Shown piece by piece: positions 1 to 4,967 of a stretch of 5,499 nt of DNA. The stretch comes from Firmicutes bacterium CAG:631. GTDB taxonomy: Bacteria > Bacillota_I > Bacilli_A > RFN20 > CAG-631. The notes below the pieces were generated by a model, which was given only the letters and a program-made list of their open reading frames with translations, did no database searches and was not told where the DNA came from. Position numbers and translations under genes: made by a program. The stretch covers positions 7,976-13,474 of the forward strand of contig HF997991.1 in the NCBI GenBank assembly GCA_000433015.1, read 5' to 3'. Position 1 is the stretch's first letter; each line of letters opens with the position of its first letter.

Positions 1-951
1 GCTGAATTCTTAGATTTAAAAAAAGGAATGACCATCAAAGAGGCATTAGATCGAATTCGTCGTATTTGCAAAGATAAGGAAACCTCTTATACCTGTTATG
101 TTTTAGATAAAAATCGAATTTTGGAAGGTATGATTACGGTTAAAACCATTTTAATGGCCAAAGATGAAGAGATGATTGATGATTTAATGGATACACAAGT
201 CATTTATACGACAACGAATGAAGATAAAGAAAATGTAGCCAAATTACTTTCTAAATATGATTTATTTGCTTTACCTGTCGTTGATAATGAAAATCGAATG
301 GTTGGAATTGTTACGATTGATGACGCCGTAGATGTCATTGAAGATGAAGCAACTGAAGACTTTGAAAAAATGGCGGCGATGTTACCATCGGATAGACCTT
401 ATTTAGAAAGTAAAGTGACAACATTATTTAAAAATCGGATTGTTTGGCTCATTGTTTTAATGATTTCCGGAATTATTGTTGGTGAAATTTTAGGATATTA
501 CGAAGCCAAAATTGCAGCAATTCCTTTATTAGTTACTTTTGTACCAATGTTAAATGATACAGGTGGAAACTGTGGCAACCAAAGTTCAACAATGGTTATT
601 CGTGGACTAACAACAGGAGATATTACGACAAAAGATTGGCTTAAAGTATGGTGGAAAGAATTTCGTGTTAGTTTACTTGTCAGTATTGTATTAGCTAGTT
701 TTAATTTTATTCGTATTGCCTTTTTTACAAAAGCGCCAGAAGGCGTGAATGTCTATATGATTGCTATTTCAGTCAGTGGTGCCTTATTTTTAACAGTAAT
801 TTTAGCAAAAAGCGTTGGGGGATTATTACCAATATTAGCTAAAAAATTGAAATTGGACCCTGCTGTAATGGCAGCGCCTTTAATCACAACTTTGGTTGAT
901 GCTGCTGCAATTGTTATTTATTTTACTTTTGTTTCTCATCTTCTTTTTTAA
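1..951 (+). CDS. mgtE: Magnesium transporter MgtE, 5'-truncated by window edge
   Basis: The reading frame is open from base 1, before the first ATG at 28, so the start lies outside the window; 316 residues remain of a protein usually about 450 long. MgtE is a homodimeric, Mg2+-gated Mg2+ channel of the cytoplasmic membrane. The N-terminal helical domain is missing. What remains, numbered from the Met at 28, is a CBS pair (about 1-105, ending in VGIVTIDDAVDVIEDEA), the connecting plug helix (about 106-135) and five predicted membrane helices (about 136-157, 161-191, 213-233, 242-268, 279-306). The family signature is visible as PMLNDTGGNCGNQSST in helix 2 and as DPAV...PLITTLVD in helix 5. The Asp at 291 aligns by motif with the pore Asp that selects Mg2+ in the Thermus protein. 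In known MgtE the CBS domains sense cytosolic Mg2+ and close the pore. No terminator hairpin follows, so transcription may continue into ylbD. Confidence 0.97.
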   Translation, partial: AEFLDLKKGMTIKEALDRIRRICKDKETSYTCYVLDKNRILEGMITVKTILMAKDEEMIDDLMDTQVIYTTTNEDKENVAKLLSKYDLFALPVVDNENRMVGIVTIDDAVDVIEDEATEDFEKMAAMLPSDRPYLESKVTTLFKNRIVWLIVLMISGIIVGEILGYYEAKIAAIPLLVTFVPMLNDTGGNCGNQSSTMVIRGLTTGDITTKDWLKVWWKEFRVSLLVSIVLASFNFIRIAFFTKAPEGVNVYMIAISVSGALFLTVILAKSVGGLLPILAKKLKLDPAVMAAPLITTLVDAAAIVIYFTFVSHLLF

Positions 952-957
952 AAAGTG

Positions 958-986
958 TAGAAAATGTTTAGGCAGAAGCATATGAT
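958..986 (+). promoter_or_regulatory. Candidate promoter for the ylbD-ylbE-ylbF group
   Basis: TAGAAA (958-963, 4 of 6 matches to TTGACA) is followed after 17 bases by TATGAT (981-986, 5 of 6 matches to TATAAT). Transcription would start near 993, inside the ylbD ribosome binding site (GTGGTGAT, 990-997), giving almost no leader. The stretch CATATGATA (979-987) also fits the CATA-N3-TA form of the -10 element of Bacillus mother-cell sigma factors. No matching -35 for those is evident. Both readings are pattern matches only. Confidence 0.3.
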
Positions 987-1002
987 ATAGTGGTGATGTT
1001 AA

Positions 1003-1392
1003 ATGGAAAGTAAATTAGAACAATTTAAAAAATTTGTGAAAGATAAACCCTATTTGGCAAATGAAGTTAAAGATGGCAAAATTAGTTGGCAAACACTTTA
1101 TGAAACCTACGATATTTTTGGTGAAGAACATGAATTTTTTAAACAGCCAGAAGAAGAAAAAACAGAACCACCACAAGATACTGAAACTGCTTCTGATACT
1201 AAAAATAAAAATTCAGAGGATCAAATTTCACGAATTGTTAAATCCCTTCAAAAAATTGATACCAAAAAAATCAGTGATGGATTAGATAATGTTAAAAAAA
1301 TAGTGGGAATGATTGATGAATTAAGACCTACAGGAAGTAGCAGTCGAATTCCTTCGATGCGCATAAAACCATTTCGGAGATATAATGATTAA
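1003..1392 (+). CDS. ylbD: YlbD family protein (putative spore coat protein family)
   Basis: This 129-residue soluble protein has no signal peptide or membrane segment. The N-terminal 45 residues (EQFKKFVKDKP..., then EVKDGKISWQTLYETYDIFGEE) match the pattern I recall for Bacillus YlbD: a short helix, then a W-Q-x-L/V-Y-E segment. Length also fits the roughly 130-residue family. The middle (about 47-72) is acidic, rich in Glu, Pro and Thr and probably disordered. Residues 74-106 form an amphipathic helix with spaced Ile, Val and Leu, and the C-terminus is basic (SRIPSMRIKPFRRYND). The ATG at 1003 follows GTGGTGAT with 5 bases spacing. The stop overlaps the ylbE start as TAATG, which points to translational coupling. 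In Bacillus subtilis the family is annotated as a putative coat protein, but the biochemical role is unknown. The placement directly before ylbE and ylbF strengthens the family call. Confidence 0.82.
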   Translation: MESKLEQFKKFVKDKPYLANEVKDGKISWQTLYETYDIFGEEHEFFKQPEEEKTEPPQDTETASDTKNKNSEDQISRIVKSLQKIDTKKISDGLDNVKKIVGMIDELRPTGSSSRIPSMRIKPFRRYND

Positions 1393-1607
1393 TGCGTAGT
1401 GAAATCATGAATCAACTAGACACGAACATTGATTATTGGTATTATTTAAGAGAGAATCCGATTTGGCATCGCATCTTGTCACGCCATCCGGAGCAACTCA
1501 AGGCCTTTTTTGCAGATTATAAAGTTGGTCGTAAAAAAAGAGTGATTGATAAAATTGATGATTTAAATGCTTTAATTAATTTGGCTGAAGGATTTTTAAA
1601 AAGATAG
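1392..1607 (+). CDS. ylbE: YlbE-like small protein
   Basis: This is a 71-residue soluble protein. Its best mark is LRENPIWHRILSRHPEQL (about 19-36), which corresponds to the conserved FIREQPYWYRKLSRNPEE-type block of the YlbE-like family; the rest is a basic helix (KVGRKKRVIDKIDDL) and a short hydrophobic helix. The gene sits between ylbD and ylbF exactly as in Bacillus. The start at 1392 shares one base with the ylbD stop (TAATG). GGAGA at 1376-1380 lies 11 bases upstream, so coupling to ylbD translation probably helps. An in-frame ATG at 1407 is possible, but its upstream sequence is a poor ribosome binding site. No function is established for this family, and none can be read from the sequence. 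Confidence 0.82.
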   Translation: MRSEIMNQLDTNIDYWYYLRENPIWHRILSRHPEQLKAFFADYKVGRKKRVIDKIDDLNALINLAEGFLKR

Positions 1608-1612
1608 GTGAT
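1606..1612 (+). promoter_or_regulatory. Ribosome binding site that fixes the ylbF start
   Basis: AGGTGAT matches the 16S 3' end and lies 4 bases before the ATG at 1617. It overlaps the ylbE stop (1605-1607) and the in-frame GTG at 1608, so that GTG cannot be its start codon. ATG 1617 is therefore the start of ylbF. Confidence 0.75.
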
Positions 1613-1616
1613 TTCC

Positions 1617-1985
1617 ATGGAATTAAACGAAGTTTTAAATGAAGCATTTTTGTTACATGAATTAGTCGCCAAATCAAAAGAATATCAAGATTTAAAAGAT
1701 GCAGAAGAACAAATGTTTTCAAATAAAGAACTCTCTGCACTTTTTTTGCGTTATCAAAAAATTCAAAAGGATATTGATATATCTTCTCCTAAAGAAAATT
1801 TAAAAAAATTACATCAATTAAAGTTACAAATTGATTCTCATCCCTTAGTTTGCGATTATAAAGAAAAATATCAACAATTTAAAATTTTAACGGATGAATT
1901 AAAAAATATCATCTTTGATGATTTGCTCACAAAAGATGATATTTGGACTGTTTTTAAGGCTTCGAAAAATGCCTTAAAAAAATAG
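1617..1985 (+). CDS. ylbF: YlbF/RicF family protein without the Fe-S cysteine tail
   Basis: This 122-residue, all-helical soluble protein belongs to the YlbF/YmcA (Com_YlbF) family. In Bacillus subtilis YlbF (RicF) works with YmcA (RicA) and YaaT (RicT) as the Y-complex that directs RNase Y cleavage of operon mRNAs, and it affects competence, biofilm and sporulation. Two long helices are visible. One spans about 2-55 (ELNEVLNEAFLLHELVAKS, then LSALFLRYQKIQKD) and the other about 59-100, ending in the family-like PLVCDYKEKYQQFKILTDEL. B. subtilis YlbF is about 149 residues and ends in a glycine/cysteine-rich tail that binds iron-sulfur clusters. Here there is only one Cys (79), and the protein ends in a basic KASKNALKK segment. 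The order ylbE-ylbF-rsmD favours YlbF over its paralogue YmcA. The start is ATG 1617, 9 bases after the ylbE stop, so the two genes are almost certainly co-transcribed. Confidence 0.85.
   Translation: MELNEVLNEAFLLHELVAKSKEYQDLKDAEEQMFSNKELSALFLRYQKIQKDIDISSPKENLKKLHQLKLQIDSHPLVCDYKEKYQQFKILTDELKNIIFDDLLTKDDIWTVFKASKNALKK
1904..1944 (+). repeat. 13-bp perfect inverted repeat inside ylbF
   Basis: AAATATCATCTTT (1904-1916) and AAAGATGATATTT (1932-1944) are exact reverse complements separated by 15 bases. The RNA can fold a 13-bp stem with a 15-base loop, ending 41 bases before the ylbF stop codon. A T5 run follows at 1951-1955, six bases after the stem, which is too far away for a standard terminator. 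The stem codes for conserved-looking YlbF residues (NIIFDDLLTKDDIW), so it must satisfy both protein and RNA. It could be chance, an mRNA processing or stability element, or an attenuator. Confidence 0.6.
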
Positions 1986-2010
1986 GGAAAGAAGAAACAA
2001 CAAGAAATGT

Positions 2011-2017
2011 GAGGGGG
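2011..2017 (+). promoter_or_regulatory. Strong ribosome binding site before the mini-ORF
   Basis: GAGGGGG, preceded by GT, is one of the most G-rich tracts in this AT-rich window. It sits 3 to 6 bases before the ATG at 2021, depending on register. No long gene begins here, so either it serves the nine-codon ORF at 2021-2050 or it is the remnant of a lost gene. Confidence 0.45.
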
Positions 2018-2020
2018 AAA

Positions 2021-2050
2021 ATGCATCACGTGGATGCAATTATAGTTTGA
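2021..2050 (+). CDS. Nine-codon mini-ORF or gene remnant upstream of rsmD
   Basis: ATG at 2021 opens a frame encoding MHHVDAIIV followed by TGA. It is preceded by a good ribosome binding site and ends 37 bases before the rsmD start. It occupies the place where ylbG lies in Bacillus (ylbF-ylbG-rsmD). Two readings are possible: a translated leader peptide influencing rsmD, or the decayed start of a deleted gene such as ylbG. The peptide is too short for homology to settle this. TGA is not used as a stop by any recognised gene here, which slightly favours a remnant or chance frame. Confidence 0.3.
   Translation: MHHVDAIIV
2022..2038 (+). repeat. Small hairpin over the mini-ORF start
   Basis: TGCATC (2022-2027) and GATGCA (2033-2038) pair perfectly around the loop ACGTG. 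The stem begins within the mini-ORF start codon and includes a CACGTG palindrome (2027-2032). There is no T tract after it, so it is not a terminator. If it folds in RNA it would lie just after the ribosome binding site and could dampen initiation of the mini-ORF. Confidence 0.4.
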
Positions 2051-2087
2051 CCTTTAAAAATAAAATTATACAAGGAAAGTGAAAAAA

Positions 2088-2639
2088 ATGAGAATTGTCG
2101 CTGGAAAATTTAAAAGTCGGTTAATTAAAGCACCACAAGGTCAAAATACAAGACCAACAAGTGATCGTGTTAAAGAAAGTTTATTTAATATTTTAGGGTC
2201 AAAAGTGTACAATGCCATTTGCTTAGATTTATTCGCAGGAAGTGGAAGTTTGGGATTAGAAGCCCTATCAAGAAATGCTAAAAAATGTATTTTTGTAGAT
2301 CATGATTTACAAGCCATTCGTACCATCAAAGAAAATATTGCAGCTTTACAAGTAAATGATCAAACAAAAGTCCTTTATATGGATTATCAAAAAGCTTTAC
2401 GTCTTTTAAAAGAACCTTTCGATTTAATCTTTTTAGATCCTCCTTATCGTTATAGTGTGCTTGATGACATTTTAAAAACACTTGAAGAAAAAAACTTATT
2501 ATCGGATGATGCGATTATTGTTTATGAAAGTGCAATGCATACAAACATTGATCCAGATTACTATTTAGGTTATGAACTCAAAAAATATCAATATGGAGAC
2601 ACCATTTTAAATCTTTTACAAAAGAAAAAAGAAATATAA
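2088..2639 (+). CDS. rsmD: 16S rRNA (guanine(966)-N(2))-methyltransferase RsmD
   Basis: This is a 183-residue class I SAM-dependent methyltransferase. RsmD methylates N2 of G966 (Escherichia coli numbering) of 16S rRNA in the assembled small subunit, near the P-site tRNA. It begins with the family's usual MRIVAGKFKSRLIKAP and continues with TRPTSDRVKESLFNIL (21-36), the SAM-binding motif LDLFAGSGSLGLEALSR (46-62), an acidic ribose-binding loop VDHD (70-73) and the catalytic FLDPPY (115-120). Its length is typical. I chose ATG 2088 over the in-frame GTG at 2079 because the family starts at MRIVAG and AAGGAAAGTGA (2072-2082) sits directly upstream; the GTG would lie inside that site. The Bacillus orthologue is ylbH, normally followed by coaD. 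Here the next gene is ylbJ on the opposite strand, and the last 24 bases of the two genes overlap. Confidence 0.95.
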   Translation: MRIVAGKFKSRLIKAPQGQNTRPTSDRVKESLFNILGSKVYNAICLDLFAGSGSLGLEALSRNAKKCIFVDHDLQAIRTIKENIAALQVNDQTKVLYMDYQKALRLLKEPFDLIFLDPPYRYSVLDDILKTLEEKNLLSDDAIIVYESAMHTNIDPDYYLGYELKKYQYGDTILNLLQKKKEI

Positions 2640-3563
2640 GATAGAAAAGATAACCACACTAATAATGGCCACTAAAAAACGAGAGGCAATCATTTGTTTT
2701 AAAGTAAGGTTACTGCTTTTTAAATAAGGAAGTGCTTGAAAAAAAACACTAAATCCCGAAAACGATAGAATAAAGGTCAAAATAACATAATAAGAAAATT
2801 GCAGATTAGGTTTTAATAAAATCGCAATCGATGTTCCTGAAAATTCAAAGATACCTGATATGAGATATAGTAGCTGATTTTTAAATAATAAAGATAAATA
2901 ATTTTTAAACATTGAAAAAATAAGAATAGAAAAAGCAATATGAATAAGGGATGAAAGTGTATTTTGAATAATACTTAAAAAAGAAGAGGTTAATGAATTT
3001 TGTTGTTCTTTTTTAAATTTTAAAAGTAAATCTTCTTTGGAGAGAAAATTTTTTTGTTGTTTTTTATTACGAGTTAAAAATAAGAGTAAAAAGCCCGTAA
3101 AATAAACCGAAAAAGTAATAAGTTGAAACTCTTTTTGATAAGTTAAATTCACATTTAATAATGTGGATAACATAAAGGCTAGTGATGGAAAAAAGATATA
3201 TTTTACAATACGTTTTGCTTCTTCTTGATCAATTTTGTTTTCTTTTAATAGCTCATTGGCCATAATTGCCGAATAGGGAAAGCCCCCAAAAATAGAAGTC
3301 AAAATAATAATGGCTCCATATCCGCTAATTTTAAAAATAGGATAGCTTACATATTGTAAAAAAAATCCTAATAAATCAATGCCATTAAATAAAATGACAA
3401 AGTGGATTAAAATCATAAAAGGAGTTAATGAGGGAATAACGACACGAAAAATAAGTTGTAAAGTTTGATAAAATTGTTGTGAGGTAAACTGACTAAAATA
3501 AAAGGCGATGAAGGTTAATGCAGTAAAAAAAATGGCAAGAAAAATTCTTTTTTTATCTGTCAA
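2616..3563 (-). CDS. ylbJ: YlbJ-like integral membrane protein (nucleoside-recognition/gate domain family)
   Basis: This 315-residue, highly hydrophobic protein has about eight to ten predicted membrane segments, for example 5-25, 39-60, 81-105, 146-165, 198-220, 228-250, 256-280 and 292-315. It carries two gate-type repeats. The first, near 88-120, contains TSIFGGFPYSAIMANELL followed by DQEEAKRIVKY, the glycine-proline motif and cytoplasmic helix typical of YlbJ. The second, near 235-282, contains EFSGTSIAI and LSFSGFSVFFQALPYLK. Bacillus YlbJ, a sporulation membrane protein under sigma-E, is about 400 residues, so this copy is short. The transported substrate, if any, is unknown. It starts with TTG (3563-3561), supported by GAGGTGA (3576-3570) six bases upstream and by no better ATG nearby. 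The C-terminus overlaps rsmD tail to tail. It may be read from its own promoter or by read-through from rarA. Confidence 0.82.
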   Translation of the reverse strand: MTDKKRIFLAIFFTALTFIAFYFSQFTSQQFYQTLQLIFRVVIPSLTPFMILIHFVILFNGIDLLGFFLQYVSYPIFKISGYGAIIILTSIFGGFPYSAIMANELLKENKIDQEEAKRIVKYIFFPSLAFMLSTLLNVNLTYQKEFQLITFSVYFTGFLLLFLTRNKKQQKNFLSKEDLLLKFKKEQQNSLTSSFLSIIQNTLSSLIHIAFSILIFSMFKNYLSLLFKNQLLYLISGIFEFSGTSIAILLKPNLQFSYYVILTFILSFSGFSVFFQALPYLKSSNLTLKQMIASRFLVAIISVVIFSILYFFFLL

Positions 3564-3569
3564 TGGCGT

Positions 3570-3576
3570 TCACCTC
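3570..3576 (-). promoter_or_regulatory. Ribosome binding site supporting the TTG start of ylbJ
   Basis: On the minus strand GAGGTGA is a near-complete anti-Shine-Dalgarno match, six bases before TTG at 3563-3561. The first ATG or GTG downstream in frame would remove part of the first membrane helix, so the rare TTG start is credible. Confidence 0.75.
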
Positions 3577-3581
3577 ATTGC

Positions 3582-3589
3582 ATTATATG
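3582..3589 (-). promoter_or_regulatory. Candidate -10 element for ylbJ
   Basis: On the minus strand CATATAAT contains a perfect sigma-A -10 box (TATAAT, 3587-3582) but has no TTGACA at 16-18 bases. It also matches 7 of 8 positions of the sigma-E -10 consensus CATACAAT. A partial -35-like CATGAA lies 15 bases upstream, within the terminator stem. Transcription would begin near 3575, at the edge of the ribosome binding site. Confidence 0.35.
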
Positions 3590-3620
3590 AAAATAAAAAG
3601 TTCCTTCATGCAAAGGAACT
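3590..3620 (-). terminator. Intrinsic terminator of rarA
   Basis: On the minus strand AGTTCCTT (3620-3613), loop TGCATG (3612-3607) and AAGGAACT (3606-3599) form a perfect 8-bp stem, directly followed by the T-rich tail TTTTATTTT (3598-3590). The stem starts within the TAG stop codon of rarA (3621-3619). It separates rarA from ylbJ, which lies downstream on the same strand. Confidence 0.85.
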
Positions 3621-4881
3621 ATTTCTTTTTTAAATCTTTTAATCTTGAGGTTCGATTAATTTTTTGTAGTTGTTGATAATTTTTAATTAATGACAATTCG
3701 TATGGCCCGCTTTTGTAATTCGGATAATAGAAATGAAGATGCCGAATTAATGAAGGTAAATATTGAATTTGAACCCAACTTTCTTCATTTTCATAATCGT
3801 ATTGATCTTCTTTTTTTAAATTAACTGGAGTGAGTCTTAGGTATTCTGGAATCGAAAAATTTTGTTGTTTCACTAAATCTACTGCCCGATGAATCGCTTG
3901 ACAAGCAGATTTACTTTTGGGTGATAAAGCCAAATCAATGACAGCAAAACCTAGAGGAATCATGGCTTCAGGAAAACCAACAATTTTAGCGGTTTGAATG
4001 GCATTAAAGGCACGATCCACAGCAGAAGGATTAGCAAGCCCGATATCTTCATAAGCTGTGACAAGCAATCTCCGTTCAATGGATTCTAAGTCCTCATAAG
4101 CAATCAGTCTTGCTAGATAATATAATGCAGCATCTACATCACTACCACGAATCGATTTTTGTAAAGCACTAACCGCATCATAATGTCCATCTTCGTCCGC
4201 ATCTAATGTGGTATTTGCTTTTTGGCAGATATCTAAAATAATTTCTTTAGTAATGAGCGATGTAGGTGCACTAAAAGCGGCGATTTCTAATTGATTGAGA
4301 GCAAAACGTAAATCTCCACCGCTTAATTGTGCCAAGGTTTCTAATGCATCTTGTTGTGCTTGATAACGTTGATTTAACCCCTGAGGGGCATCCAAAGCTC
4401 TTTTTAAAGCAATCACAATATCTTCTTGTGTTAAAGGTTTAATTTCAACAAGATGGCAACGAGAGCGGATGGCTTTATTAATCGCATGATAAGGATTTGC
4501 CGTTGTAGCTCCTAAAAGAATAATCAAACCATTTTCTAAATGAGGAAGCAAAATATCTTGCTTGTCTTTATTTAAACGATGAACTTCATCAACGATTAAA
4601 ACTAAGCCATCTTTCATTTTGGCTTCTAAAATAGCCCCTTCTAAATCTTTTTTATTGCAGGTTACAGCATTGAGCATTTGATAAGGTGTTTTTAATGTAT
4701 TCGCAATACAAATGGCTAATGTGGTTTTACCCGTTCCTGGAGGGCCAAAGAAAATCATAGAACATAACGATTGATTTTTAATCATGTTTGTTAAAAATTT
4801 GTTTTCACCAAGTAGATGTGATTGTCCTAAAATTTCATCTAAATGGGTAGGTCTCATGCGATAAGCTAAAGGTTGATTCAT
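3619..4881 (-). CDS. rarA: Replication-associated recombination protein A (RarA/MgsA AAA+ ATPase)
   Basis: This is a 420-residue AAA+ ATPase of the RarA/MgsA/WRNIP1 family (YrvN in Bacillus), a tetrameric, DNA-dependent ATPase acting at stalled replication forks and single-stranded gaps. The N-terminus MNQPLAYRMRPTHLDEILGQ is the family signature. Walker A is GPPGTGKT (46-53), Walker B LIVDEVHRLNK (95-105), sensor 1 GATTANP (124-130), the likely arginine finger lies in RSRC (139-142), and sensor 2 lies in SGGDLRFALNQLE (187-199). The C-terminal MgsA domain is recognisable from KSIRGSDVDAALYYLARLI (242-260), then AYEDIGLANP and PKSKSA (321-326). Length equals the family norm, so it looks intact. 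I chose ATG 4881-4879 because GGAG (4894-4891) lies nine bases upstream and homologues start at M(K/N)xPLAYRMRP. Upstream in-frame TTG and ATG codons overlap or abut that site. It is divergent from dtd, followed by a strong terminator and then ylbJ. Confidence 0.97.
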   Translation of the reverse strand: MNQPLAYRMRPTHLDEILGQSHLLGENKFLTNMIKNQSLCSMIFFGPPGTGKTTLAICIANTLKTPYQMLNAVTCNKKDLEGAILEAKMKDGLVLIVDEVHRLNKDKQDILLPHLENGLIILLGATTANPYHAINKAIRSRCHLVEIKPLTQEDIVIALKRALDAPQGLNQRYQAQQDALETLAQLSGGDLRFALNQLEIAAFSAPTSLITKEIILDICQKANTTLDADEDGHYDAVSALQKSIRGSDVDAALYYLARLIAYEDLESIERRLLVTAYEDIGLANPSAVDRAFNAIQTAKIVGFPEAMIPLGFAVIDLALSPKSKSACQAIHRAVDLVKQQNFSIPEYLRLTPVNLKKEDQYDYENEESWVQIQYLPSLIRHLHFYYPNYKSGPYELSLIKNYQQLQKINRTSRLKDLKKK

Positions 4882-4890
4882 CACCATCAT

Positions 4891-4894
4891 CTCC
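4891..4894 (-). promoter_or_regulatory. Ribosome binding site that decides the rarA start
   Basis: On the minus strand GGAG is followed by ATG, ATG, GTG and ATG in the same frame (4890-4888, 4887-4885, 4884-4882, 4881-4879). Only the last has workable spacing (nine bases), and it gives the conserved N-terminus. The string of in-frame starts could still allow minor forms with up to three extra residues. Confidence 0.6.
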
Positions 4895-4937
4895 AAATTC
4901 TATTTTAAATTATTCTCTTTTTAGAATCAATCAAAGA

Positions 4938-4946
4938 TGATAAAAT
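4938..4946 (+). promoter_or_regulatory. Candidate extended -10 promoter for dtd
   Basis: TGATAAAAT matches the extended -10 element TGNTATAAT at 8 of 9 positions (counting N as a match). There is no clear TTGACA at 16-18 bases upstream, only T-rich sequence near 4918-4923. Transcription would start near 4953, two bases before the dtd ribosome binding site. This is a pattern match only. Confidence 0.4.
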
Positions 4947-4954
4947 AAAATGAA

Positions 4955-4966
4955 GAGGTGACACCT
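4955..4966 (+). promoter_or_regulatory. dtd ribosome binding site within a short dyad
   Basis: GAGGTGA (4955-4961) is a strong ribosome binding site, six bases before ATG 4968. AGGTG (4956-4960) and CACCT (4962-4966) form an odd palindrome around one base, so the site is directly followed by its own complement. A hairpin with a one-base loop cannot form, so any effect would be at most a 3-bp stem or a protein-binding dyad. Confidence 0.6.
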
Positions 4967-4967
4967 G

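Noticed and set aside
1061..1285. Open frame of 74 codons overlapping ylbD in another frame
   Set aside because: It lies wholly inside ylbD, encodes a lysine/isoleucine-rich string expected from an AT-rich shadow frame, and has no ribosome binding site of its own.
1608..1616. GTG at 1608 as the start of ylbF
   Set aside because: The codon lies inside the AGGTGAT ribosome binding site, which is correctly spaced only for ATG 1617.
2007..2012. ATGTGA as a start-stop element before the mini-ORF
   Set aside because: There is no good ribosome binding site upstream, and it overlaps the G-rich site that serves ATG 2021.
2079..2087. GTG at 2079 as the start of rsmD
   Set aside because: It is only two bases after AAGGAAA and would add residues before the conserved MRIVAG start.
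2021..2113. Reading the mini-ORF through its TGA as Trp to give a 30-residue protein
   Set aside because: Trp in the recognised genes is coded by TGG and all are complete under the standard code. The extended product shows no convincing YlbG similarity and runs into rsmD.
2703..2721. Weak hairpin AGTA-AGGT-TACT followed by GCTTTTT as a plus-strand terminator for rsmD
   Set aside because: A four-bp AT-rich stem is too weak, and it lies within the coding sequence of ylbJ on the other strand.
4882..4896. TTG at 4896 as the start of rarA
   Set aside because: It overlaps the GGAG ribosome binding site and adds a non-conserved MEMMV extension; ATG 4881 gives the family N-terminus.
4912..4927. Dyad ATTCT-CTTTTT-AGAAT between rarA and dtd as an operator
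   Set aside because: Five-bp AT-rich arms are expected by chance in this composition, and no known operator matches.
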